Part shown: in pieces, positions 1-14,874 of the stretch
How the letters are laid out: the number at the start of each line of letters is the position of its first letter
Position numbering within the stretch: the first letter of the stretch is position 1
Origin: Polyporus tsugae
Lineage: Eukaryota > Basidiomycota > Agaricomycetes > Polyporales > Polyporaceae
Reading direction: 5' to 3'
NCBI GenBank assembly: GCA_024305745.1
Contig: JAHRBS010000007.1
Span: 2,604,001 to 2,668,000, forward strand
Length of the DNA: 64,000 nucleotides
Position numbers and translations under genes: made by a program
Notes under the pieces: generated by a model
The model's database searches: none
Seen by the model: only the letters and a program-made list of their open reading frames with translations
Told to the model about the DNA's origin: nothing

Positions 1-2804
1 AGGCGTGAAGTTGAGGCTGCATATTAACAGCGCTTGGTCGGTGTGGGAGGTGCTGCTGTGAGGACCCACTCGGGGATGATTTCGTTGGGGCAGCGTGAGT
101 AATCGTGTCATTAGAGCCATTACGGTGAGATTGCAAGCGGACAGAGGAGGAATGTTTTGGAGTGGAAGAGCCTGCGGACACTGTGTGAGGAACAACCGCC
201 GGTGAACCCGAGAGGTAAGTCTGCAGCCGAGATGGATCATTCGCGATTGTCTGGACAGATGGCGGTTTCGGAGACCGTGGGTCATATGTTCCACTGCCAT
301 ACTGGTTCGAAGGATTGACCTGCGCGATGCTCGGATGTGCAGGAGCTGATGCACCTGGATAGGTCAAACCCCTCTTCGGTGACGCAGATGGCATATGCGG
401 AGCGCCTGACGGCGAAGGTCGACTAGTACTAGTGGTGTCTTCGTAAACCGGAAACCTGCTCGGCAAATCCTGTGAAAGACCCCTTGCATGGGTCCCCGAG
501 CGATATGCATCGGCCTCACTGAGGCCTTGCATCTGCTGTTGTGTGTAGGCAGCTGGTTGCCCAACGGATGCAGAAGTTGACCGCGCTCGCGAGTACGGAT
601 CCAAGGGTACAGGAGCAGCCGAAGGGGGCCGAGTCGATGGCGGTCGCACCACGACGTCAGGGACCACTGGCTGATTCCCACGCATGGCCGTGGAGGAAAC
701 ACCGTTGATCTCGAAACTCGTGCGTGTATGCATCATGTTGGGGTAGCTTTGTCCAGGTTGTTGGTAGGATCCGGAAGCGCCTTGGGTGATAGAAGAATGG
801 TGATGACCGGGGGACGCCTCGGCATACGCGGTCGTATGACCCTGTGAAGGGGCCTGCAGAGATCCATCCTGTTGACGCGAGGCTGCCGATTGATGTTGCT
901 GCGAGGGAAGGGGCTCCGGTTGACGAAGCGGCGTTACTCCTGAGTGGATGACCTTCGGCAGCGGAGCGTGAGGATCAGCTGGTCCCTGACCAGCCCGTAT
1001 ACTGACTATTTGTGGTGCACGTTGAGATACTGTTAGACCTACGGATGGGGTAGGCTTGCCTGACGGAGGCACATGTGCGGGCATGGCAGACGCAGGAAGT
1101 CCGTTTAGCGACTTCTGTGCAGAAGGGTCCGCGGAGGTGGGCGCAGGCATTTTCGAACTTGACGGATCGCGCTGATGCTGTGAATATACTGCAATAAGCG
1201 TTGTTATCACATCCGTCAACCATTGGGCACCGTACTCGTTGATACCACAGAGTTGCAATCTCCTGACTCGTCGTAGGTTCAATCGCAGGTTGAGCGTCGA
1301 CATTGACAGTCTTGGACTTGTTGCGGGATGACTCTCCGTGCGTCCGGTGCTTACGCTGCGCAGGCTAAGTCTCTCAAATAGCGTATCATAAACGAGGCCA
1401 CTTACTACTACACGCTCCATCTGTATGGTGGGAACTTTCTCGTTTTCACTTCCCGACGGGCCGGAGGAATACCCACGCTGGAGTATACTATTACTTGCTT
1501 GCTCCCGACTTGCATAATGCCTATCGGTCGTCCGCGGCTGCAGTAATCCTTGGCTTAATCGATGAGCTTCACAATTCACGACGTCACACTTACTCGTTCG
1601 TGCTCCTGTTCGCTGCTCGATAAACCCGAGTCTTGTCCGGCTTGCTGTGAAGTTGCTTTGTGGGAACGATGAGGCTTAGAGGACGTGCGTCGGCGCGTCG
1701 GCGGAGGGATGGGAAGAGGTGGATCGTCCTTGTCCGACGCGTAAGGATATATGGACTCCGGCACGGAAGCACCAGCCCCACGCCCAGCGGAAGTTAGACC
1801 GGCCCAAGGAGCTGAGGTAGGAGCTGAGAAGGGGGCATATGCAGTCGCTTGGGGTTGCGTGGAAGGGGGACGAACAATGTTCTGCACAGCAAGATTGAAT
1901 GGTTCGCCGCCATCGCGCGCAAACAAGAGAGTATATGGAGACGTACCGGGTATGGGGCAGAAGCTTTGTCTACAGACCTCTGCGCCACCGCTGCAGTCTG
2001 GGCGTATGCTTGGTGCACACTCGCCGCGTTAGCAGGGCGCGCCTCCGCCGTTACTCGGCCTTCACGATCTTTGCGTCGTTCTTTCTCCTTGAGCCGCTCC
2101 TTATCCTTCGACGACCGTTCCTTCTCCCCGTCCTTCTCCCTCCGGCGCCGCCCTTCTCGATCCTCGCTCCTTTCGGTGGTGGGATCTCGCGCTCTGACCC
2201 TTTCTGGATCGCGAGTGCTTGCCTTTTCCCTATCCTTATCTCTCTCGCGGTGGTGCCTGGAAGAGGATGTGGGGTCGCGAGTGGCTTGTGCGGGTGGGAT
2301 GGTGTAGGATTGGGTTGGCGCGATAGCTGCGCTGTACGCGGCTTGGTCGGGATATGCATGGCGACTACGGTGTCCGGAACGCGAAGGCTTGACCTCGTCA
2401 GCGGCGAGGCCTTTCTCATTCGATGAGCCGGGACTGCGCTTCTCGGTCTTCTGCTTAAGATACGCACGGAGGTCGTAATGCGCGGTGTTGGTCTGATGCT
2501 GAGCAGAAGGGTTGGGCGATGGGGGAACGATGTAGTATGACGCCTGATTGGTGGTAGATGATCTGTCTTTGCTGGAAGACTTGTGACGGCTGTACGCTGC
2601 TGAGGGATCGAGGAGTTCCGCAGGGTCCGGTCGGCGAGAGCTGCGATGTTTCCGAGGGGCCTCTACAACGGGTGTCTGGTCCACGCTATGACGCTGCGTG
2701 TTGGCCATTGTCTGACGGGGGCGGTCAGAGTCGGAGCCGTCGCTGGGCCGCCAGAGCCCGTAGTCCTTGCGGGAGCTCGACGTCGTGCGGTGCCGAGTCG
2801 TCAT
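1..2804 (-). CDS. Large disordered Ser/Arg/Lys-rich protein (5' part, runs off left edge)
   Basis: The reading frame starts at the ATG at 2804 (MTTRHRTTSSSRK) and is still open at base 1, so only the N-terminal part, at least about 850 residues, is present. Best model has five exons: 2804-1947, 1881-1594, 1537-1406, 1355-1236 and 1177-1, with introns of 50-65 nt. Exons 3-5 could also be read through without splicing, because one frame stays open from 1537 to 1, but the spliced version keeps the same low-complexity composition. The protein is hydrophilic and apparently disordered. It has an Arg/Glu/Lys/Asp-rich stretch around residues 185-265 (runs like KDKERLKEKERRK) followed by long Ser/Pro/Gln/His-rich sequence. 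No enzyme motif was seen. Charged RE/RD-like segments occur in nuclear RNA-processing proteins, but that is only a compositional hint. Function unknown. Confidence 0.72.
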
Positions 2805-4196
2805 GGTCGATAGTGGAGACCAAGCAGAGAAGAAAGGCTGCGAACCGGGACGAGGGCCGATGAGTTAATATGGAGGGGGTCGCCAAACGGGAGAGAATGG
2901 AAGGGATGCAGCCATGAGGCAAAACGCCCGGCGATTCTTGAACCAAAGTCCCACTGGTGGGCGGCCTCTTACTTGGTCTCAGTATTACGTACCGCCACTG
3001 CAACGCGCGACAGACGCGCTCATTGTCCCCTCTGGCACTGCGCTCCTCTCCCTTCTCGCCGCTGGGGTCTCCAGTGTCTGTCAGTTGCCCAGCAACATCC
3101 TTCTCCGTCTCTCTTCTCAGTGATCCTTCCTCTACTCTCTCAGGCCCTGCGCTCCGCCAAGCATCCACTTTGTCGCGTCGTCACTTGGCACGCATATGCG
3201 CCTGTGCCATTGGAAAGTGACAGAGCCTCCATCACCTCGCGAACCGCAGTAGACGAACCTTGGCACGATGGAGCACAGGCCTCCTCGCACGTTGCGCTCT
3301 CCCGGAAATATTTGCGCCGGTCCAGAGTTAGAACAGGTCAAGCAGTGACTGGCAACCTCGATGTGGAACATCGATACACAATGCATTGCCGTAATCTATG
3401 TCTATCTATGTCTAGGCACTGTACAGACAAACAAAGAAACGGGTAGTGTATGTATGCAAGGCATGAGGGCCGGACAACGCCCAGAAACGCTCCGAGAGCA
3501 ACGAAGCCCGGGAAACAACCTGCCAGTGCAACACTGCGGATGTGGGGGGAGGCCCCAGCTGCCGACTCAAGAACAGAGTCAGAGCGACCACACCCAAACA
3601 GCTTGATCTTACACGATTTTGACTCATTACACGACAGTAGACAGCGGAAAGGCTGGTGAAGGCGAACATGCCTTCCTGTCGAGACAATTTAAGGATCGTG
3701 TGGATATACAGCACGTCGCGGTCGCCTCGAGGTATGTCTTCAAGTTGAGAGGGAGGAAACGGGTCAGAAGACTCGAATGGGGAGGCTTCTGAGACATTTC
3801 CTGCCTGCTCGCGAGAGAGCTGTTGCCAGCATAGACCGTCGAGGGGAGGGTGGATGCGAGCGTTGTGGGAGAGAACGAAAATGAGGATGGCGGGAGACGC
3901 CGAAGGAGGGGGAAGGGCGCCTGGGGGAAGGCTTTGTCAGCTTGTGGATAAGGCAAGGGGAGTCGGAGGGCGTTCGGCGAGAATCTCGTCCGCACGGGAA
4001 GACGACCAGTGCAAGGCTCCTTGCATATCATCCCCGTTTCCTCGTCCTACATCTCCATCTCCAGCCACCTCCGCAGCAAGCGTACTTTCGACCACTTTAC
4101 TAGACGATCCAATCTCCTCTCTTTCTGCCATGGCAAGTGCTCACGCCTCTCATTTCTCCCTCGGCGACTTATAAGCGTGCGTCATAGAGCGATACT
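2805..4196. other. Divergent intergenic region between the disordered protein gene and USP7
   Basis: About 1.4 kb separates two start codons facing away from each other, so it must hold both promoters and 5' leaders. Several reading frames of 80-160 codons cross it on both strands, but none has recognisable domains or consistent splice sites. I see no gene, RNA or repeat here. Confidence 0.6.
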
Positions 4197-8562
<4,366 letters not shown>

Positions 8563-8794
8563 TGATGACACCGAGTCACTGGCGGTTTGTGGCGTTGTGT
8601 CTTGTCTTCCAACAGTCGCATCCGGGCTTTGCCTCGCATCTATTTCCGTTCTGACTTTCTATCGCTTCCATGTTTGTTTTTTCGCATCCACACTGTATAA
8701 CGGTTCGGCGTAAATCTGAGTGTACACCATCCCCAACATCGTATTGCCCCCACGGTACGGACATCGAATGAGGAAATAATGATTGTGTATATAT

Positions 8795-9731
8795 CTACTT
8801 TCGCTTCTTCGACTTCTTCGAAGAGGACTGTGAGTCGGACACAGCGGTTAGCTCTGTGGCATCAAGCTACAGGTATGTTAGCCTACAGATTTGGACGGAG
8901 AACGGGGTGACGTGGGCGACGCCGACTGTTCGCTGTCACTGAACGTCCCGCTTTCAGCGCCAGCGCTGGGTGGTGCGAGGCCACCGCCGTTCGTCTTGGG
9001 AGAGAGCGGTGTTGTTGGGCGTGCCGGTGTCAATGGCGTGGAGGGGGACGTGGGTGAGCCAGGGGCAGGGGATTGGATGACAAGTTGAGGTAGCGGGAAT
9101 TTGCCGTACTTGAGTTCTGCACCGAGGGTGGATCGTTTAGCGAGGCAAGGTGAATAAAGAACAAACGTGGGACATACCAGCTTCGGCTCGGATGGCAGGG
9201 ATCTGCTCGACGAGGGTGCGCATCTTCTCGTTGTTCATCATCTCGGTCGCGGTCTGGAAGATGACAGTGCCCCATCCATCGACAAAGGCGTTGGCCTCTG
9301 CGGCAACCTCGAGGATCTCGGCCTCCAGCTCCTTTTCGGCGGCAAGCAGGCCATTCCACAGGTCATCGCCGACGGAGCCCTTCTGGATGAGATTCTGGAG
9401 AGCGGGCTTGTCCTCGCGGAGTCGGATTATACGGGTAACGTCGGTCATGGCACGGCGGACGAGGGCGGCCTTGAGGAGGGTTTCAGGGGCGGGAGGGTCA
9501 CTCATTTGGAGAAGGGAGAAGTAGACATCGCGCTCATGGTGCTGGGGGAAGTAGGGCTCGAATGCTTTGCCTGAGGGTGGGGAGACGGGAAAGGTTAATT
9601 AGCGGGGCGTCATAGCAGCAACTCGGCAGCGGGTACAGACGGGAGTTTCTCCGACGATAGAATGAGCTGAACGCAAAGAGGGAGCCAAAGACAATAATGA
9701 CATAGAGAACGGGGACGAGGACGGAGGCCAT
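8795..9731 (-). CDS. SEC66: Sec66/Sec71, subunit of the Sec62/Sec63 ER translocation complex
   Basis: Sec66 is a small ER membrane protein that helps Sec63 and Sec62 move proteins post-translationally through the Sec61 channel. Exon 1 starts at the ATG at 9731 and encodes one transmembrane segment (LVPVLYVIIVFGSLFAFSSF) followed by basic RRRNSR. A GT-AG intron with a GCTAATT branch-like site joins it to KAFEPYFPQHH. The middle exon carries the family signature LKAALVRRAMTDVTRIIRLR and QKGSVGDDLWNGLLAAEKE. The last exon (ELKYGKFPLPQLV) leads into a Ser/Pro/Thr-rich tail. Two ends are possible: a TAA at 8878-8880, or, if a further intron (about 8828-8886) is removed, a Lys-rich tail SSKKSKKRK ending at 8795. 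I favour the longer form. It is divergent to the citrate synthase gene. Confidence 0.9.
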
Positions 9732-9918
9732 CGCGGCAGGCGAAGGGGGTGGAGAAAGACTTGTGTTGCTGCTGCCTGAACACGACAGAAGGCGATCTGC
9801 TGGCAACTGCCACGAATCTTTGCGGTGCCGCGTGTCACAACACCCGATCACGCTGCCCTCGTCCGCTTACCTAATTAAGGCGCTGAGAGAACCGCCCGCC
9901 GTCGGCAGACCGGCGACT

Positions 9919-9939
9919 CACCGGTCACCGGTCACCGAC
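9919..9939. promoter_or_regulatory. Three tandem CACCGGT-type repeats in the SEC66/CIT1 divergent promoter
   Basis: The 386-bp gap between the two divergent start codons (9731 and 10118) contains CACCGGT CACCGGT CACCGAC back to back. The unit ACCGGT is itself palindromic. A tandem arrangement about 180-200 bp from both start codons fits a transcription-factor site, but no factor can be named. Confidence 0.35.
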
Positions 9940-10117
9940 CGAACGTCCGATGCTTGAGTTCCGTCCTAATGCCGCCCGGTCATGGGTCCGCGACAGGCCG
10001 ACAGGCGGGCGGCGAGGCGCGTCGGGATTCGGTCGTCCATAAAATGGAACTGCGGTCCTGCATTCGAGTTATTGACCTACCCCGCATTCCTACCCCGCAC
10101 TCATCCTATACCGCGTC

Positions 10118-12396
10118 ATGTTCAGGACCACCACTGCCTCTGCACGCCAGTTCTCTCGCGGCTTTGCCCAGAGACGTCTTGCGTCCACCAAGGTGTGCAA
10201 AGTCGCATGGCGTCCAAGGGTATCACTGAAATTCACATCAATCCTGGCAGACGGTGAAGGAGGTCCTTGAGGAGGTGATCCCCAAAAAGCAGCTCCAGCT
10301 CAAGCAGCTGGTAAGTCTACTGCGAGTGCTCATGATACGACGCGTCCCAACTGAACAACACGACAGAAAACCGAGCACGGGCAGGCCGTCCTTGGGGACA
10401 TCAAGGTATGTGAATCACGTAGACGCATTCCAGTACAATTTTCCAACGTACGCTTGCAATAGGTCGAGCATGTCGTTGGCGGCATGAGAGGACTCAAGGC
10501 CATGCTCTGGGAGGCGTCCGTCCTTGACCCCAATGAGGTCTGTCCAGTGCATTTCTTCCGCATGCACGCTCTGAGACGGATCTCGTACAGGGCATCCGCT
10601 TCCACGGCCTCACCATCCCCGACTGCCAAAAGGCCCTCACGGCTGCTCCTGGAGGAAAGGAGATCATTGCGGAGAGCATGCTCTGGCTCCTCCTTACTGG
10701 CAAGGTCCCCACAGAGGCCGAGACCCGCCAACTCTCCCGTCAGTTAGCGGAGAAGGGAGACTTGCCTGAGTACATTGAGAAGCTCATCGACTCGTGAGTA
10801 TCGCCAAGTCTATAACTATTTCCAATGTCTTGAGCTCACAGCTGCTTAGGTTGCCTCCCACCCTTCATCCCATGACCCAGCTTGGCATGGGTGTGGCCGC
10901 CCTGAATCACGAGAGCAAGTTCCAGGAGGCATACGAGCGTGGCATCAAGAAGAGCGAGTACTGGACCTACGCGCTCGAGGACTCCCTCAACCTCCTCGCA
11001 CGCCTCCCTGCTCTGGCTGCGCGCATCTACCGCAATGCGTACAACCCCGGAAAGCCCATTCCGAAGATCAACAAGGACTTGGACTTGGTCGGTGCGTAAT
11101 CCGTTGTTCGTGTGCATGAGCCCGATGGGATTGACGCGGAATACCAGCCAACTACGTGAACATGCTTGGCTTCGGCGATAACCACGACCTCACCGAATAC
11201 CTCCGACTCTACATCGCAATCCACGGTGACCATGAGGGTGGCAACGCGTCGGCACACACATCTCGTACGCCAGCGTTCTGTGTTGTAGCGTCACTTTACT
11301 CATTGCTTCCGTTAGACCTCGTCGGATCCACTCTGTCGGATCCTTACCTCTCCTACGCCGCTGCGTTGTACGCACTCGCCGGTCCCCTCCATGGGTATGT
11401 GACGCCCTGCAGTATCCCTACAACGTTCCGTGCCAAGCCTCTGACTCGGTCAACAGCCTCGCCAACCAAGAGGTCCTCCGCTGGCAGATGAACATGCAAA
11501 AAGAGCTCGGCAACGACATCTCCCATGAAAACATCAAGGATTACCTCTGGAAGACCCTCAAGAGTGGCCAGGTTGTCCCTGGGTGAGTATTGTTTACCAA
11601 GTGACGTAACTACGTAGTAAAGCTCGGCTGCTGCAGCTATGGCCACGGTGTTCTTCGATACCCCGACCCGCGCTTCATGGCGCTCCAGGACTTCTGCGAG
11701 TCTCGGCCCAACCTCCTTGCGGACCCCATCGTACAGCTCGTCAAGAAGGTGCGGTGGTCCGGCCGCGCTCTGCCATTCCGCGGACGACGCTAACAGAAGG
11801 TTTTAGACGTACGAAGTGGCACCTGCCGTCCTGAAGGAGCACGGCAAGACCAAGAACCCATTCCCGAATGTCGACGCTGCGTCCGGTCAGTCGCGCTTGT
11901 CGATCGTGACGTTACACAGCGTGTCTTAACTCATGTTTCTTTCAGGTTGCGTTCTCTACCACTACGGTCTCACGGAGTTCAAGGTACGCACATCCCACTG
12001 GTCTGTGATTTAACCCATGTCATGTGTTGACGAATATCGCCGCTCCAGTACTACACTGTCATCTTCGGTGTCTCAAGAGGTACGCCTTGTTCCATGTGTA
12101 TTGTGTATCCTTGACGATGTGTTGATCGTCCATTCCACGTCCCCCGCCAGCACTCGGATGTCTCACGCAGTACGTGTGGTCGAGAGGTACGTCCCCAGTC
12201 CCCGATGCTCTTTCTTCATATCCGGTGATCCTCATGGCGTCCCCTCTCTACAGCCCTTGGTCTCCCCATCGAGCGCCCGAAGTGTGAGTTGTCTTCCCAT
12301 AAAGCTCCCATTCAATGTTGCGGCCGCTGACCGTTGTTGTGTGCGCGACCTGCAGCCCTGTCCATGGATGCCATCGAGAAGCTCATCAAGCAGTGA
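10118..12396 (+). CDS. CIT1: Citrate synthase, mitochondrial
   Basis: Condenses acetyl-CoA and oxaloacetate into citrate, the entry step of the TCA cycle. The protein is about 460-470 residues in some 15 exons. The start at 10118 gives an Arg/Ser/Thr-rich mitochondrial presequence ([16 protein letters not shown]). Catalytic regions are all visible: [18 protein letters not shown] around 11325-11380 (active-site His), [13 protein letters not shown] around 11640-11675 (second His) and [17 protein letters not shown] around 11865-11980 (catalytic Asp). The C-terminus is [17 protein letters not shown]. Several exons are tiny (30-60 nt). The split of [23 protein letters not shown] over four exons is typical of basidiomycete citrate synthases. 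The presequence and the organism's ancestry favour the mitochondrial enzyme over a peroxisomal or methylcitrate form, but substrate choice cannot be read from sequence alone. Confidence 0.96.
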
Positions 12397-13152
12397 GCTG
12401 ACGGCGGGTGGTCGTACCTTGTATCTGTTGAGCTTACGGTCTGTGACCACACTGCTACGTACGAGTGCGAATGATACTTGGAGTCGGCCTGGTCGATGCG
12501 CTGGGGTTTTAGGGGTTCAACGAGATTCTGTGGACGCGAGGCTCGGAGAGGTCACAGCATTGTACAAACTACACACATGCGGGAATGCTAGGCAGTTATT
12601 GTACATCATTTCCAACCTCTTCAACGCCGCTGGCACGAACGTCCGGAAATTACAATAAGTCAACGAGATTTGAGATGGGAAATTGGAATGGAGGGGTACG
12701 GAGGACCAGAACCAGTACTGACAGCGGAAGAGGAACGATATCGATCAGTTGGATTGGAGATGGATAGGACAGTTATGTACCTGAAATTTGAAAGCTGAAG
12801 TGAAATGAAGGGGTAACGGCTCGATCCAAAACAACGCATATATGTAAGTAGCACAAATGCGATCAGCGGGTCATACTGAAACCGGCAGGCAGGCTCAACG
12901 TACATAGAGATAACTCTCAAAGGTTAGGGCTCGAGCGACGAACGAAGATGAGTTGCAAATGGGAGAAAGAAAGACGAGCGGAGAGGGGACGGGAGAGTTC
13001 GCGACTCGAGAAAAGATTGAACTACGCACGAGGATATACACGGAACAGTCCCAATAAGACCCAAGAGAAGGGAGAAAAGCAGGCTCAGTTGCAGGTGGAG
13101 GACTGAGTTAGAATATATACAAGTCGGAAAACGGCTATGTCCATGATGGGTC
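12397..13152. other. Convergent intergenic / 3' UTR region
   Basis: This 756-bp stretch lies between the ends of the citrate synthase gene (+) and the Pro-rich protein gene (-). Short open frames on both strands show no domain or codon pattern. It probably holds the two 3' UTRs. Nothing else seen. Confidence 0.6.
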
Positions 13153-14440
13153 TCAGAAACGACCGTTGGGCGCCTGGCCCGGTGGAACTGTTCCTGGGCG
13201 AAGGCCTGCACCCGACGGCGGGAATTGCCCTGGCAGGAAGGCATTCGGCGGTGGCATGCCTGGCCGTGGCTGACCGGGGCCGAAAGGACCTGGTGGACCT
13301 AGCGGGAACCCGCGTCCTGCGGGAGGGGGAGCAAACCCTCCAGGAGGACCATACCCTGGTCCCGGAGGCCCACCGGGTCCTGGAGGACCGCGGGGAGGGC
13401 CCATGCCCATGGGAGGCGGGGGCCCGCGAGGACCAGGACCCGCCCCCGGAGGAGGTCCCTGCATATGAGGGCCAGGAGGAGGGGGACCGCGCCCTTGGGG
13501 TATTGGCATACTTCCCGCGCGCACAGGACCAGGGCCTCCAGGGCCTGGGGGAGGTGCGACACCGGGATCACGGAGTGAGACCGGTGCACCACGCCCAACG
13601 CCAGGTGGCGGGACGGGGGCAGGGGCACCGCCAGGTGGTGGTGGATTCTTCTCAGCAGCCTTGATAATTTCATCACTGTGTGGATGGACCACATGGGAGG
13701 ATGGAGACAGATGGGGACAACAAAGTTGAGTAAATGCTGCGGAGAGATCCAAACTTGGGGGAAAATGCACGTACTCGAGGAGGTTCAGTGCTGCACACAA
13801 AACAACCCACTCTACACAATCCTCGTTCCCCTCGCCGAGCGTCTGCCATACCGCCTTCTCCTCTGCGGTCTTGCCAGTAATGCTGATGCGTGTGCCGCCT
13901 CCGTTAGGGCCTGGAGGGTTCTTCTGGATCTTGCCGAACTCGATACGCTTAGGCGGAATGTTATGGCCGGCATATGCGAAGTAGAACATGCTCCAAAACT
14001 GGGCGTTCGGGTTGGGCTTGGATACTTGGAAGAGCGGAAGATCGCCGGAGTCTGGAGAGGGAAGCGCAAGTTTGTAGATGGGTGTGAGGACACCAGTGTT
14101 GGTGATAGTCCATTTCAGGTTGCGCGAGGCCTCGCAGCGGACAACCTTGGAGGAGGAAGAGGAAGCATGTCCAGGGTCTGACCCAGTAGCTTTGCCGTTC
14201 GCGCCTGCATTCTGTCGGGGAGGGAAGAGCTTCGCGACGCAGAGATCCCCCTGCGGAGAGGGCGTTAAGAGATAGTTCTCGGCGTTCTAAGTGAAGGCGG
14301 TGAGAGACTGCATTGAAGGAGATTGACGAGCGAGATCGCATACGAAGTTGGTGTGCAGATAGGAATAAAGAATGTTTGTAGGTTGTCCTACGGTCGTTGT
14401 CAGGAAAGGTCCAGGACGGCCACAGCGGAAGACCTACCAT
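13153..14440 (-). CDS. Unknown protein with globular N-terminal part and Pro/Gly-rich tail
   Basis: I do not recognise this family. The best model starts at the ATG at 14440-14438, where a single-codon coding exon is followed by an intron of 151 nt (14287-14437). The open exon 14286-13775 begins NAENYLLTPSPQGD. Exon 3 follows an intron at 13676-13774 (GTACGT donor, phase 2), giving CAALNLLDDEIIKAAEKNPPPP. The N-terminal 170 residues look folded (KLALPSPDSGDLPLF, FWSMFYFAYAGHNIPPKRIEFGKIQ, EDCVEWVVLCAALNLL). The last 150 are almost all Pro, Gly and Arg (GPPPPMGMGPPRGPPGPGG), a composition common in RNA-granule or cytoskeletal adaptor proteins. An upstream ATG near 14579 with a further intron is an alternative start. 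The coding status of the main exons is secure, the first exon is not. Confidence 0.75.
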
Positions 14441-14702
14441 GCGGGGTAACTATGAGGGTGGGTAAATGATTCGGGATGGGGGGATGGGACGGGGAGGTAT
14501 ATACTGTGTAGATGGCTGGTCTCGCTGGGGTGAGCGAAGAAGGAGGAGCAGAAGGAGATGCAGGAGACTTACCGGCCATGCAGACTGCGGGCGTCGAGGG
14601 CGGGAGATGGGTGCGATGAGAAGGGCAAGGACAGGCTTAAGAGCAGAGCGCCTCCTGCTCTCCGCCCGATCTGGCGGGCGTTGCAGCCCGTGATCCTCGT
14701 CG

Positions 14703-14732
14703 CGTCACGCGCCGTCACGGTGACCGTCACCG
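14703..14732. promoter_or_regulatory. Clustered CGTCAC/GTGACG motifs upstream of the B56 gene
   Basis: Within 30 bp, about 145-170 bp before the ATG at 14875, there are three CGTCAC units and one inverted GTGACG (CCGTCACGGTGACCGTCACC). The inverted pair GTCACGGTGAC is palindromic. It resembles a CRE/ATF half-site cluster. Similar motifs stand before other genes in this window (see 20265, 28464, 53307). Confidence 0.35.
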
Positions 14733-14874
14733 CAGGTTCGCTGCTCATCGATCCAAGCAGTGGCAAGCATTCGACTCCCGTCCGTCTTCCCAGCATCTAC
14801 CTCCTCTCTCTCTCCGACTCACGCACTCGACGACTCTTCCTGTCAGCAGTCGTCGACGTCGTCCACTATCCACC

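Noticed and set aside
975..1223. 82-codon frame on the - strand starting MVDGCDNN
   Set aside because: It stops inside a region where another frame is open to the window edge and matches the composition of the large disordered protein. It is a phase shadow across an intron.
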